Assembly (NCBI RefSeq): GCF_001425265.1 | Contig: NZ_LMEC01000026.1 | Location: 589,718-653,717, forward strand | Length of the DNA: 64,000 bases | DNA from: Massilia sp. Root418 | GTDB lineage: Bacteria; Pseudomonadota; Gammaproteobacteria; Burkholderiales; Burkholderiaceae_D | Reading direction: 5' to 3' | Shown: piece by piece, positions 42,877-50,561 of the stretch | How the letters are laid out: the number at the start of each line of letters is the position of its first letter | Numbering within the stretch: the first letter of the stretch is position 1 | Position numbers and translations under genes: made by a program | Notes under the pieces: model-generated | The model's database searches: none | Seen by the model: only the letters and a program-made list of their open reading frames with translations | Told to the model about the DNA's origin: nothing

Positions 42877-43770
42877 ATGACAGCCACCCGCCTCACCCTG
42901 CAAGCCCACGATGGCCATGCACTGGCCGCCTACCGCCACGAACCGCAGCAGCCGCCCCGTGCCAGCGTGGTGATCGCCCCGGCCATGGCGGTGCCGCAAT
43001 CGTTCTACGCCGGGTTTGCAGCCTTCCTGGCGCGGCAAGGCTACCGCGTCTGGACCTTCGACTACCGTGGCGTGGGCGAATCGCGCGATGGCCCCATGCG
43101 GGCCTGCAAGGCGGATATTTCAGACTGGGTGGCGCGCGACTGCGACGCGGTGGTGCGGCACGCGGCCGGCGCGCTGCCGGACGCGCCGCTGTTCGTGCTG
43201 GGCCACAGCCTGGGCGGACAAACCGCGCCGCTACTGCCTTCTGCGGCGCAGATATCAGGCTTGATCAACGTGGCCGTCGGCAGCGGCGCGCTGCGCCACA
43301 ACCAGCCTGCCGTGCGGCGCCAGGCGCCTTTGCTGTGGCATGTGCTGACGCCGCTGCTGTGCCGCATGTTCGGCTATTTCCCGGGCCGCCGCATCGGCGT
43401 TCTCGGCGACATTCCACGTGGCGCCATGGAGCAATGGCGCCGCTGGTGCCTGACTCCCGACTATCTGCTGACCGGGGAACCCGGCGCGCGCGATGCCTAT
43501 GCCCGCGCGCAGTACCCCGTGCTGGCGCTCACCTTCAGCGACGACGAGCTGCTGCTGGAAGCCGGCTCACGCATGCTGCATGATGCTTACCAGACCGCGC
43601 AAGTGGACTACCGCGTTCTCCATCCCGAGCAATTCGGCTTGCGCCGCATCGGCCATTTCGGCTTCTTCAGGCAGGACCAGGAAGCGGTGCTATGGCCGCT
43701 GGTGAGCGCATGGCTGGCGCAGCAGGCTACTCGTACAGCGTGCCCACAGCCAGCGGCTTGCCACGGGTAA
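42877..43770 (+). CDS. Alpha/beta fold hydrolase (serine aminopeptidase S33-like)
   Basis: The 297-residue cytoplasmic hydrolase has the nucleophile elbow GHSLGGQ (about residues 109-115), the preceding FDYRGVGESRDGPM and a C-terminal RRIGHFGFFR with the likely catalytic histidine. The closest recognisable relatives are predicted lysophospholipase or esterase-like proteins with an FGYFPGR..GVLGD middle. AGGAG precedes the start. It is co-transcribed with the upstream TetR regulator. Its last 44 bases overlap the convergent gene at 43727. Confidence 0.85.
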   Translation: MTATRLTLQAHDGHALAAYRHEPQQPPRASVVIAPAMAVPQSFYAGFAAFLARQGYRVWTFDYRGVGESRDGPMRACKADISDWVARDCDAVVRHAAGALPDAPLFVLGHSLGGQTAPLLPSAAQISGLINVAVGSGALRHNQPAVRRQAPLLWHVLTPLLCRMFGYFPGRRIGVLGDIPRGAMEQWRRWCLTPDYLLTGEPGARDAYARAQYPVLALTFSDDELLLEAGSRMLHDAYQTAQVDYRVLHPEQFGLRRIGHFGFFRQDQEAVLWPLVSAWLAQQATRTACPQPAACHG

Positions 43771-44482
43771 GCACCTCCCCCTGCGCGGGCCAGGCTGCGA
43801 AACGGTAAACGACGACCTGGTAATCACCCATGGTGGCGTTTTCAAACGGATGGCCGCGCTCCACGGGCAGCGCCGCGAGCGCGCCTGCGGCGCCCTTGTG
43901 CAGCACCTCGGGCGCGGGACCGGCTGCAGGGTAGACGAACTTCACGCCCGCGCACTTTTTGCCGATCAGGCGCAGGCGGTAACCGGACTCGCGCTGGGCG
44001 CTGAGCAGTTGCTCGCACGCCGCGCGCAGGGTCGCCGCACCATACACGCCGTCCTCGCGCTCGCGGATGGAATAGCGGCCGCTGAAATGATAATTGCCTT
44101 TCTGGCGGTTCAGGCGCAGCACCGCATCCTCGTCGAAGGCCTGCTTCAGCAGGGGCAGCGTGAGGCGGCCGATGGCGTCCACCGGAAGCGCCATGTTCAC
44201 GCTCTCCCCCGCCAGCTGCACCTCCAGCCCGTCCAGCGGCAGCTCCGGGCGGTTGGGACGGATCTGCATGTGGGCCTGGATCAAAGGCCGCGTCTTCAGG
44301 AAGGGCTCGAAGAAGCGTGCGGCCTTGTAGGCGTGGCGGTAGCTGTGCCACTCGGCATCGCGCTGGGCCGGGACCACGACCTTCGGCAAGGCCTCGCCGG
44401 CCGGCGCGCCGCCGGGCCACAGCGCGAGCCACGCCAGCAGCGCCGCCGATATTCTCATCAGGTTCAAAGCAATCCTTTGCAT
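43727..44482 (-). CDS. Hypothetical secreted protein
   Basis: The 251-residue product has a signal peptide (to about residue 29, GGAPAG/E). The mature domain has the segments EWHSYRHAYKAARFFEPFL and GNYHFSGRYSIREREDGVYG and two cysteines (RAACEQLL, KKCAGVKF) that could form a disulfide. I recognise no named family. The start could also be Met9 (44458). It overlaps the hydrolase gene tail-to-tail by 44 bases, which is unusual for this window but both reading frames look coding. Confidence 0.6.
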   Translation of the reverse strand: MQRIALNLMRISAALLAWLALWPGGAPAGEALPKVVVPAQRDAEWHSYRHAYKAARFFEPFLKTRPLIQAHMQIRPNRPELPLDGLEVQLAGESVNMALPVDAIGRLTLPLLKQAFDEDAVLRLNRQKGNYHFSGRYSIREREDGVYGAATLRAACEQLLSAQRESGYRLRLIGKKCAGVKFVYPAAGPAPEVLHKGAAGALAALPVERGHPFENATMGDYQVVVYRFAAWPAQGEVLTRGKPLAVGTLYE

Positions 44483-44639
44483 TCATCTTTGCATTCATGG
44501 CAAGCCGGCGGGATTTTACGTCATCGCGCGCGGCCAGCCATATGCCGGAAGTCAGGTGGGCATGACTTTCGGCACTTTGATGGCGCGAGCGGCTCAAGTA
44601 GAATGGCACCCGCTCAAACTTGCCAAATTGACAGGCCCA

Positions 44640-46025
44640 ATGAACCACATCCGTCCCAGTCCACCGCCCGCGTCCCGGCGCTATCCCGCCGCAGCGCTGA
44701 CCGCCAGCGTTACCTTGGCGCTGCTGGAGCTGTCGCCGCCGTGGGCGGCCGGCCCGGCGCGGGTGGAGCTGCACAACGCCGTCGGCCATCTGGCACGCTA
44801 CCTGGCCAGCCTGTTCACACCGGCGCCGTCGCTGCTGCGCGCCGGATCCGACCGGGCAACCATGGCTTACGAATTATTCTTGAGCGGTCAATCGCTGCTG
44901 ATGGCGGCTTTCATTCTCATGCTGTGGTGGCGCATCCGCCCCGGAGCAAGGCGCAACTCTGCTGCCGAATACAGCCTGCTTGCCACGCAGCTGCTGATCG
45001 CCGTCGTGCTCGATACGCTGGCCTTCCACCTGATTCTTGCCATGCAGCTGGCTGCGCTGCTGCCGCTGCGCCGTGCGTTGGCGTGGCTGGCGGTGCAGAT
45101 CCTGCTCGGGGTGGTCATGGACGCCTGGGTGCTCGCCAACGCCAGTCTCCATCTGAACGACAGCCGCGCCGGCACCATACTGGCCCTGCTGACATCGGAA
45201 CGCTGCGTGCTGCTGCTCGGCTTCGCCCTGGCCCGCATGGTGCGCCAGGAACAGCGGAGCCGCACGCGGCTGGCCGCCAGCAATGCGGAGCTGCGTGCCA
45301 CGCAGTCACTGCTGGCCGACACGGTGCGCGCTTCCGAACGCATGCGCATCGCGCGTGACCTGCACGACGCGGTGGGCCACCACCTGACGGCGCTCAATCT
45401 GCACCTGGACCTGGCAGTGCGCCAGTCCGCCGGCCAGCCCGCCACGGCGCTCGGCACGGCACGCGAACTGTCGCAGTCGCTGCTGGCGGAGGTGCGCGGC
45501 GTGGTCAGCGCCGAGCGCCAGGAAAGCGGCATCAAGGTACGGCAAGCCTTGCAGCTGCTGTGTGCCGGTATCCCGTCGCCAGCCATAGAACTGGCAATGG
45601 ACAGCCGCGTGGACGCCTGCCCGCCTGCCGCGGCACATACTTTGCTGTGCTGCGTGCAGGAGGCCGTCACCAATGCCGTGCGCCACGCGCACGCCACGCT
45701 GCTGACTATCGATATCCAGGGCGACAGCCAGGGATTGGTGGGGCGCATTGCCGACAATGGCAAGGGCAATGGCGGCGCGCAGGAAGGAAACGGACTGGCC
45801 GGCATGCGCGAGCGGCTGGCCGAGCACGGCGGCCAGCTGCGCATCGGCGGCAGCGGCAGCGGTGGCGATAGCGGTGGCTCAGGTGGAGCCTGGGCCGCTG
45901 GGGGCGCTGGGGACTCAGGTGGCGCCGTGGGCGCTGGGGGCGCTGGGGGCTCGGGCGGCACTCGGAGCGTCCTGCACGGCTTCCGGCTCGAATTCTCGCT
46001 GCCGCTCGCCGGAGCGCGCGCATGA
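44640..46025 (+). CDS. NarL-type sensor histidine kinase with Gly-rich loop
   Basis: The product has about 461 residues and several N-terminal membrane helices (about 20-185). A HisKA_3 dimerisation domain follows with H242 in ARDLHDAVGHH, then an ATPase domain with NAVRHA, DNGKG and GLAGMRERL. Between the last two beta strands (GGQLRI and FRLEFSLPL) there is an unusual stretch of about 40 residues that is almost only Gly, Ser and Ala, encoded by imperfect GC-rich repeats at 45846-45965. The kinase motifs remain intact, so it is probably a loop expansion. ATGA overlap with the regulator gene. Confidence 0.88.
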   Translation: MNHIRPSPPPASRRYPAAALTASVTLALLELSPPWAAGPARVELHNAVGHLARYLASLFTPAPSLLRAGSDRATMAYELFLSGQSLLMAAFILMLWWRIRPGARRNSAAEYSLLATQLLIAVVLDTLAFHLILAMQLAALLPLRRALAWLAVQILLGVVMDAWVLANASLHLNDSRAGTILALLTSERCVLLLGFALARMVRQEQRSRTRLAASNAELRATQSLLADTVRASERMRIARDLHDAVGHHLTALNLHLDLAVRQSAGQPATALGTARELSQSLLAEVRGVVSAERQESGIKVRQALQLLCAGIPSPAIELAMDSRVDACPPAAAHTLLCCVQEAVTNAVRHAHATLLTIDIQGDSQGLVGRIADNGKGNGGAQEGNGLAGMRERLAEHGGQLRIGGSGSGGDSGGSGGAWAAGGAGDSGGAVGAGGAGGSGGTRSVLHGFRLEFSLPLAGARA

Positions 46026-46654
46026 TCCGCGTGGTGCTGGTGGACGACCAGATGCTGGTGCGCAGCGGCATACGCGGCCTGCTCGATCTCACGCCCGATA
46101 TCCGCGTAGTGGCCGAGGCGGCCGACGGCGCCGAGGCGGCCGGCGCGATCGCGCAGGCAAACGCCGACGTGCTGCTGCTCGACGTACGCATGCCCAATTG
46201 CAGCGGTATCGAACTGCTGCGGCGCGAACAGGGCAAACTGCCGCCCACCATCCTGCTAACGACCTTCGACGACGACGAAGCACTGTTCGACGGCATGCGC
46301 GCCGGCGCGCGCGGTTTTCTGCTCAAGGACATTTCGCTGGAACGGCTGGCCGACGGCATCCGCAGCGTGGCCGCTGGCGCCACGCTGTTCCGGCCCGCCC
46401 TCACCGAGCGTACCCGCGCGGCCTACGAAAAGCCGGCAGCACCCACGACCATGGAGCTGTGCGCCCCGCTCACCAGCCGGGAAACGGAAATCCTGGCGCT
46501 GATGGCGGCCGGCTTCAACAACGCGGAAATCGCCCAGGCACTGGGCCCCAGCGAAGGCACCATCAAGAACCATGTCTCCAGCATCCTGTCGAAACTGGGC
46601 GTACGCGACCGCGTGCGCGCCGTCTTGCGCGGCCTCGAACTGGGGCACATCTAA
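46022..46654 (+). CDS. NarL/FixJ-family response regulator
   Basis: The 210-residue regulator has D54 (VLLLDVRMPNCSG), the GFLLKDIS lysine motif and a LuxR-type HTH (LTSRETEILALMAAGFNNAE, about residues 149-168, then GTIKNHVSSILSKLGV). It is co-translated with the kinase upstream, and the MipA-like gene starts directly after its stop (TAAATG), so the barrel protein is either a target or part of the same response. Confidence 0.92.
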   Translation: MIRVVLVDDQMLVRSGIRGLLDLTPDIRVVAEAADGAEAAGAIAQANADVLLLDVRMPNCSGIELLRREQGKLPPTILLTTFDDDEALFDGMRAGARGFLLKDISLERLADGIRSVAAGATLFRPALTERTRAAYEKPAAPTTMELCAPLTSRETEILALMAAGFNNAEIAQALGPSEGTIKNHVSSILSKLGVRDRVRAVLRGLELGHI

Positions 46655-47377
46655 ATGACGTCAAAGCTTGCAGCGGCAGCGCTGATGGCCGCACTCACGG
46701 CGCCTGTGCTGGCACAGTCCGACCTGAGCCTGATGCCGGAGGGCTCAAAAGAAGTCACCGTGAGCGCCACGCTGGGCAACGCGCCAAGCCGGTACGGCAG
46801 CGCGCTCCGCTCCACCTACCTGGTGCCGCACTTTTCCGTGGAATGGAGTAACGGGATGTTCGTGGAGGGGCTGACGCTGGGCATGCAGATGTCCAGGCAT
46901 CCGATGATGCGCTACGGCCCGCTGCTGGCACCGGACCTCGGCTCGCAGCATGGGGACGGCAGCAAGGGCAGGATAAGGCCGGTGGTGGGCGCCTTCTTCA
47001 ACTACACGCCGATGCGGGAACTCTCGCTGCACGCGCACACCTTCGCGCAAGCCAACGGCAGCGGGAACATGCTGCTGAACCTGAAGGCCAGCACCTACGC
47101 CGCGCTGGCGCCGCGCCACCAGCTATTCGCCGGCGTTGGCGCCAACCTGTTCAACGGCGCCGCCATGCAGGCGGACTTCGGCGCCGCACGCTACCACCCT
47201 TCAGGCGGCGTGCGCGACGTCTACGCGGACATGCGCTGGCAATGGCAGTGCAGCCGGAAGTACACCTTGACCGGCGCGGTGCAAACCAGCCGCCTGCTCG
47301 GCGACGCGGCAGCCAGCCCGCGCACCAGCGAGCGCACCGGCGTCGCCAGTTCCGTCACGCTCAGCTACAGCTTCTAG
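46655..47377 (+). CDS. MipA/OmpV-family outer-membrane protein
   Basis: The 240-residue protein has a signal peptide (to about residue 20, VLAQ) and a small barrel ending VTLSYSF. Segments such as LVPHFSVEWSNGMFVEG and RPVVGAFFNYTPMRELSLHA match the MipA/OmpV family. MipA of E. coli scaffolds the lytic transglycosylase MltA with PBP1B, while other members are porin-like and respond to two-component systems. It directly follows the NarL-type regulator and shares its transcript. Confidence 0.82.
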   Translation: MTSKLAAAALMAALTAPVLAQSDLSLMPEGSKEVTVSATLGNAPSRYGSALRSTYLVPHFSVEWSNGMFVEGLTLGMQMSRHPMMRYGPLLAPDLGSQHGDGSKGRIRPVVGAFFNYTPMRELSLHAHTFAQANGSGNMLLNLKASTYAALAPRHQLFAGVGANLFNGAAMQADFGAARYHPSGGVRDVYADMRWQWQCSRKYTLTGAVQTSRLLGDAAASPRTSERTGVASSVTLSYSF

Positions 47378-47393
47378 CAAACAATTCCGGGCA

Positions 47394-47960
47394 TCAGAAA
47401 CCCACCTTCACACCCAGCTGCAAGGCGTTCTGCAGCACGTTGACGCCTTGCTTGCGGGTGCGGCCCATGCGCTCATACTCCAGCGTGAGCGCCACCTCCC
47501 TCGTCACGTTGTAGGCCATGCCCACGCCCAGCAGCGGCTTGGTGGACGACACCGTGCCGGCTCCGCCGCCGGCGCCCTCGTAGCGGTTGCGCACCACACC
47601 CAGTTTGGCGAACGCCGACCAGTCGTCGTTGAAGCGATGCGTGTAGCGTCCAGCCAGATACAGATTGCGGGCCTTGAAGGTCGGTTCGGTGGCCATGCCC
47701 AGCGCGGCCTTGTCGAAGCGCGCCTTGCCGCCCTGCAGATAGCCCGCCTCCAGCGCATAGTTCTCCGTCAGCGCGAAGCCGCCATACAGCTTGAACACGG
47801 CGCTTGCGTCGTCGCTGGCGGTCTTGCCGTTGAGCGGATTGCGGTAGTTGAGCGTGCCGCCTTTGGATGCAGTCAAACCTGCGTAATAGTCCTCGGCACG
47901 GGCGCTGGAACCAGCCAGCACGGCGGCGCCCAGCAGGGTGGAAATCAACAGCTTGGTCAT
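47394..47960 (-). CDS. Outer-membrane beta-barrel protein (OmpA/OmpW-like porin)
   Basis: The 188-residue product has a signal peptide (to about residue 22, SARAE) and an 8-stranded-type barrel: DYYAGLTASKGG, FKLYGGFALTENYALEAGY, KLGVVRNRYEG, EVALTLEYERMG, and the end LGVKVGF. This matches the small outer-membrane barrel fold of the OmpA N-terminal kind without the peptidoglycan domain. The start at 47960 has AAGGAAA five bases upstream. It converges on the MipA-like gene and diverges from the encapsulin operon. Confidence 0.8.
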   Translation of the reverse strand: MTKLLISTLLGAAVLAGSSARAEDYYAGLTASKGGTLNYRNPLNGKTASDDASAVFKLYGGFALTENYALEAGYLQGGKARFDKAALGMATEPTFKARNLYLAGRYTHRFNDDWSAFAKLGVVRNRYEGAGGGAGTVSSTKPLLGVGMAYNVTREVALTLEYERMGRTRKQGVNVLQNALQLGVKVGF

Positions 47961-48171
47961 ACGGTTTCCTTTCAGGTTGGTTAGTGCAGCGATTCTAGGA
48001 AAACGCCGCCTGCCGCGCATGTGCCGGGAGGCACAGCAGCCGGCCATGACTTCCGGCACCCCTGCCCCATATACGTTTTCCGTTTTTCCGTTCTTGTTTT
48101 TATTCGTTTTACTTTCGTTGCGGCGACCGTACAGTCACACCATCAACATGCAACCATCACCGAGGATTTTC

Positions 48172-48642
48172 ATGGCAGTTGAAGCACCCCGCCCGCCCCT
48201 GCCTGACGAACTGGCGACGATCAACGCTCAGGCGGCCGCAAAGGGCACGCCTTACCCGGGCGGCGTTCCGCCAGCGCTGGCATGGCGGCTGTTCTCCGAA
48301 AAGCGCGTGCTGCTGGTGGACGTGCGCACGGCGGAAGAACGCAAATTCGTCGGCCACGTGCCGGACAGCCTGCACGTGCCCTGGGCTACCGGCACCGCGC
48401 TCACGCGCAATCCGCGCTTCGTACGCGAACTGGAAAACAAGATCGGTGGGAAAGACAGCGTCGCCCTGCTGCTGTGCCGCAGCGGCAAGCGCTCCGCCCT
48501 GGCGGCCGAAGCGGCCAGCAAGGGAGGCCTCACCGCCGTGTTCAATGTGCTGGAAGGCTTTGAAGGCGAGATCGACGCGCAGCAGCAGCGCGGCAAAAGC
48601 GACGGCTGGCGCTTCCACGGCCTGCCATGGGTGCAGGACTAA
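48172..48642 (+). CDS. Rhodanese-like sulfurtransferase of the encapsulin operon
   Basis: The 156-residue single-domain rhodanese has the active-site loop CRSGKRSA with catalytic C102. Other hallmarks are LLVDVRTAEERKFVGHVPDSLHVPW at the start of the domain and NVLEGFEGEID near the end. Rhodaneses accept or deliver sulfane sulfur as a cysteine persulfide. It is the first gene of the set with epsC, the SrpI-like shell and the cysteine desulfurase, and probably supplies or accepts sulfur for them. GAGGA lies five bases before the ATG; an upstream ATG at 48148 is possible. Confidence 0.88.
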   Translation: MAVEAPRPPLPDELATINAQAAAKGTPYPGGVPPALAWRLFSEKRVLLVDVRTAEERKFVGHVPDSLHVPWATGTALTRNPRFVRELENKIGGKDSVALLLCRSGKRSALAAEAASKGGLTAVFNVLEGFEGEIDAQQQRGKSDGWRFHGLPWVQD

Positions 48643-48651
48643 GGAGACCGC

Positions 48652-49575
48652 ATGACCACTTTCGATATCACCAGCATCGTACAGTCGCTCCACACGGCGC
48701 GCCACAGCTGGCGCCAGGCGCAAAGCGGCGCCCAGGAGCCGGGCGGGCGCGAATTCCCTTCGCGCGACGCACTGGCGTCCATCGTCGGCTCGCTCAAGGG
48801 CGTGCTGTTCCCGATGCGCCTCGGCCCGCCCGACCTGCGCCAGGAAAGCGAGGACTTCCACGTGGCGCACGCGCTGGACGCCGCCCTGCACGCGCTGCTC
48901 AAGCAGGTGCGCCGCGAACTCAAATACAACGCCGCGCTCACGCATTCCACCAGCAGCGATATCGACGGCGCCGCGCTGGCGGCAGTGCGCGGCTTCGCGG
49001 CGGCGCTGCCTGCCATCCGCCGCATGCTGGACAGCGACGTGCTGGCAGCCTACCAGGGCGACCCGGCGGCGCGCAGCGTGGACGAAGTGCTGCTGTGCTA
49101 CCCCGGCGTGCTGGCGATGATCCATTACCGCCTGGCGCACGAGCTGTACGCGCTCGGCTTGCCGCTGCTGGCGCGCATCGTGTCCGAACTGGCGCACGGC
49201 GCGACGGGCATCGACATCCATCCCGGCGCGACTATCGGCGCGGGCTTCTTCATCGACCACGGCACCGGCGTCGTCATCGGCGAAACCGCCGTCATCGGCG
49301 AGCGCGTGCGCGTCTACCAGGCCGTCACGCTGGGCGCCAAACGCTTCCCAACCGACGCGGACGGCAAGCTGCAGAAAGGCTTGCCCAGGCATCCGGTGGT
49401 GGAAGACGACGTCGTCATTTACGCCGGCGCCACCATCCTCGGCCGCATCACGCTGGGCAAAGGCGCCGTCATCGGCGGCAATGTCTGGCTCACGCACGAC
49501 GTGCCGCCGGGCGGGCGTATCGCGCAGGCCGAATCGCGCAGCGGCGCTTTCGCCAACGGCATCGCGGCAGCATAG
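48652..49575 (+). CDS. epsC: Serine O-acetyltransferase, EpsC type
   Basis: The 307-residue enzyme converts serine and acetyl-CoA to O-acetylserine, the carbon acceptor for cysteine synthesis. The C-terminal half is a left-handed beta helix of hexapeptide repeats: GIDIHPGATIGAGFFIDHGTG, VVIGETAVIGERVRVYQ, VIYAGATILGRITLG. The long N-terminal helical domain is typical of EpsC/SrpH proteins rather than the shorter CysE. EpsC-type acetyltransferases often sit beside family 2A encapsulins. It lies nine bases after the rhodanese stop and 45 bases before the shell gene. Confidence 0.92.
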   Translation: MTTFDITSIVQSLHTARHSWRQAQSGAQEPGGREFPSRDALASIVGSLKGVLFPMRLGPPDLRQESEDFHVAHALDAALHALLKQVRRELKYNAALTHSTSSDIDGAALAAVRGFAAALPAIRRMLDSDVLAAYQGDPAARSVDEVLLCYPGVLAMIHYRLAHELYALGLPLLARIVSELAHGATGIDIHPGATIGAGFFIDHGTGVVIGETAVIGERVRVYQAVTLGAKRFPTDADGKLQKGLPRHPVVEDDVVIYAGATILGRITLGKGAVIGGNVWLTHDVPPGGRIAQAESRSGAFANGIAAA

Positions 49576-49620
49576 ATCAATCAACCTTCCCCCCTCAACC
49601 AATCAGAATTGGAGTTATGG

Positions 49621-50553
49621 ATGTCTGCAACACTTGGCGGTACCACGGCACTGGGCGACAACGCAGCAAGGCAATTAGCCAACGCAACCAAGACTGCCCC
49701 GCAGCTGGAAACCATCAGCCCGCGCTGGCTGACCCACTTGCTGCAATGGGTCCCGGTGGAAGCCGGCATCTACCGCTTGAACAAGGTTAAAAATCCGGAA
49801 GCGATCAAGGTCACCTGCACCGCGCGCGAGGAAGAGAACCAGCTGCCGCGCACTTATGTGGACTACGAGGAGAATCCGCGCGAGTACTTCCTCAACGCCG
49901 TCTCCACCATCCTGGACGTGCACACCCGCGTGTCCGACCTGTACAGCAGCCCGCACGACCAGATCAAGGAACAGCTGCGCCTGACCATCGAAACCATCAA
50001 GGAGAACCAGGAAAGCGAACTGATTAACAACCCTGACTACGGCCTGCTGGCGCAGGTGACGGACGAGCAGCGCATCTTCCCGCTGACCGGCGCGCCCACG
50101 CCGGACGACCTGGACGAGCTGCTGACCAAGGTATGGAAAGAGCCGGCCTTCTTCCTCACGCACCCGCTGGCGATAGCCGCCTTCGGCCGCGAAGCCACCC
50201 GGCGCGGCACGCCGCCGCCGACCGTGAGCCTGTTCGGCTCCCAGTTCATCACCTGGCGCGGCATCCCGCTGATCCCGTCGGACAAAGTGCCGGTTGCCGA
50301 CGGCAAGAGCAAGATCCTGCTGCTGCGCGTGGGCGACAAGCGCCAGGGCGTAGTGGGCCTGTTCCAGCCTGGCCTGCCGGGCGAACAGAGCCCGGGTTTG
50401 TCGGTGCGTTTCATGGGCATCAACAACCACGCGATTTCTTCCTACCTGATCTCGCTGTATTGCTCGCTGGCGGTGCTGACCACGGACGCCCTGGCCGTGC
50501 TCGACGACGTCGAAATCGGCAAATACCACGATTATCCCGACACCTATAAATAA
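49621..50553 (+). CDS. srpI: Family 2A encapsulin nanocompartment shell protein (SrpI-like)
   Basis: The 310-residue protein resembles SrpI, the shell of family 2A encapsulins, which use the HK97 phage-capsid fold to build icosahedral protein compartments. Characteristic segments are RWLTHLLQWVPVEAGIYRLNKV, TYVDYEENPREYFLNAVS, SLYSSP-like SDLYSSPHDQIKEQLRLTIE, and FGREATRRGTPPPTVSLFG. There is no signal peptide, so the compartment is cytosolic. The next gene encodes the matching cysteine desulfurase cargo. GGAG lies six bases before the ATG at 49621. Length and gene order agree with a complete system. Confidence 0.95.
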   Translation: MSATLGGTTALGDNAARQLANATKTAPQLETISPRWLTHLLQWVPVEAGIYRLNKVKNPEAIKVTCTAREEENQLPRTYVDYEENPREYFLNAVSTILDVHTRVSDLYSSPHDQIKEQLRLTIETIKENQESELINNPDYGLLAQVTDEQRIFPLTGAPTPDDLDELLTKVWKEPAFFLTHPLAIAAFGREATRRGTPPPTVSLFGSQFITWRGIPLIPSDKVPVADGKSKILLLRVGDKRQGVVGLFQPGLPGEQSPGLSVRFMGINNHAISSYLISLYCSLAVLTTDALAVLDDVEIGKYHDYPDTYK

Positions 50554-50561
50554 GCCGCCCC

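Noticed and set aside
45846..45965. GC-rich repeats as a CRISPR array
   Set aside because: Units are short, in frame and inside a kinase gene, with no unique spacers. No CRISPR array or cas gene was seen in the window.
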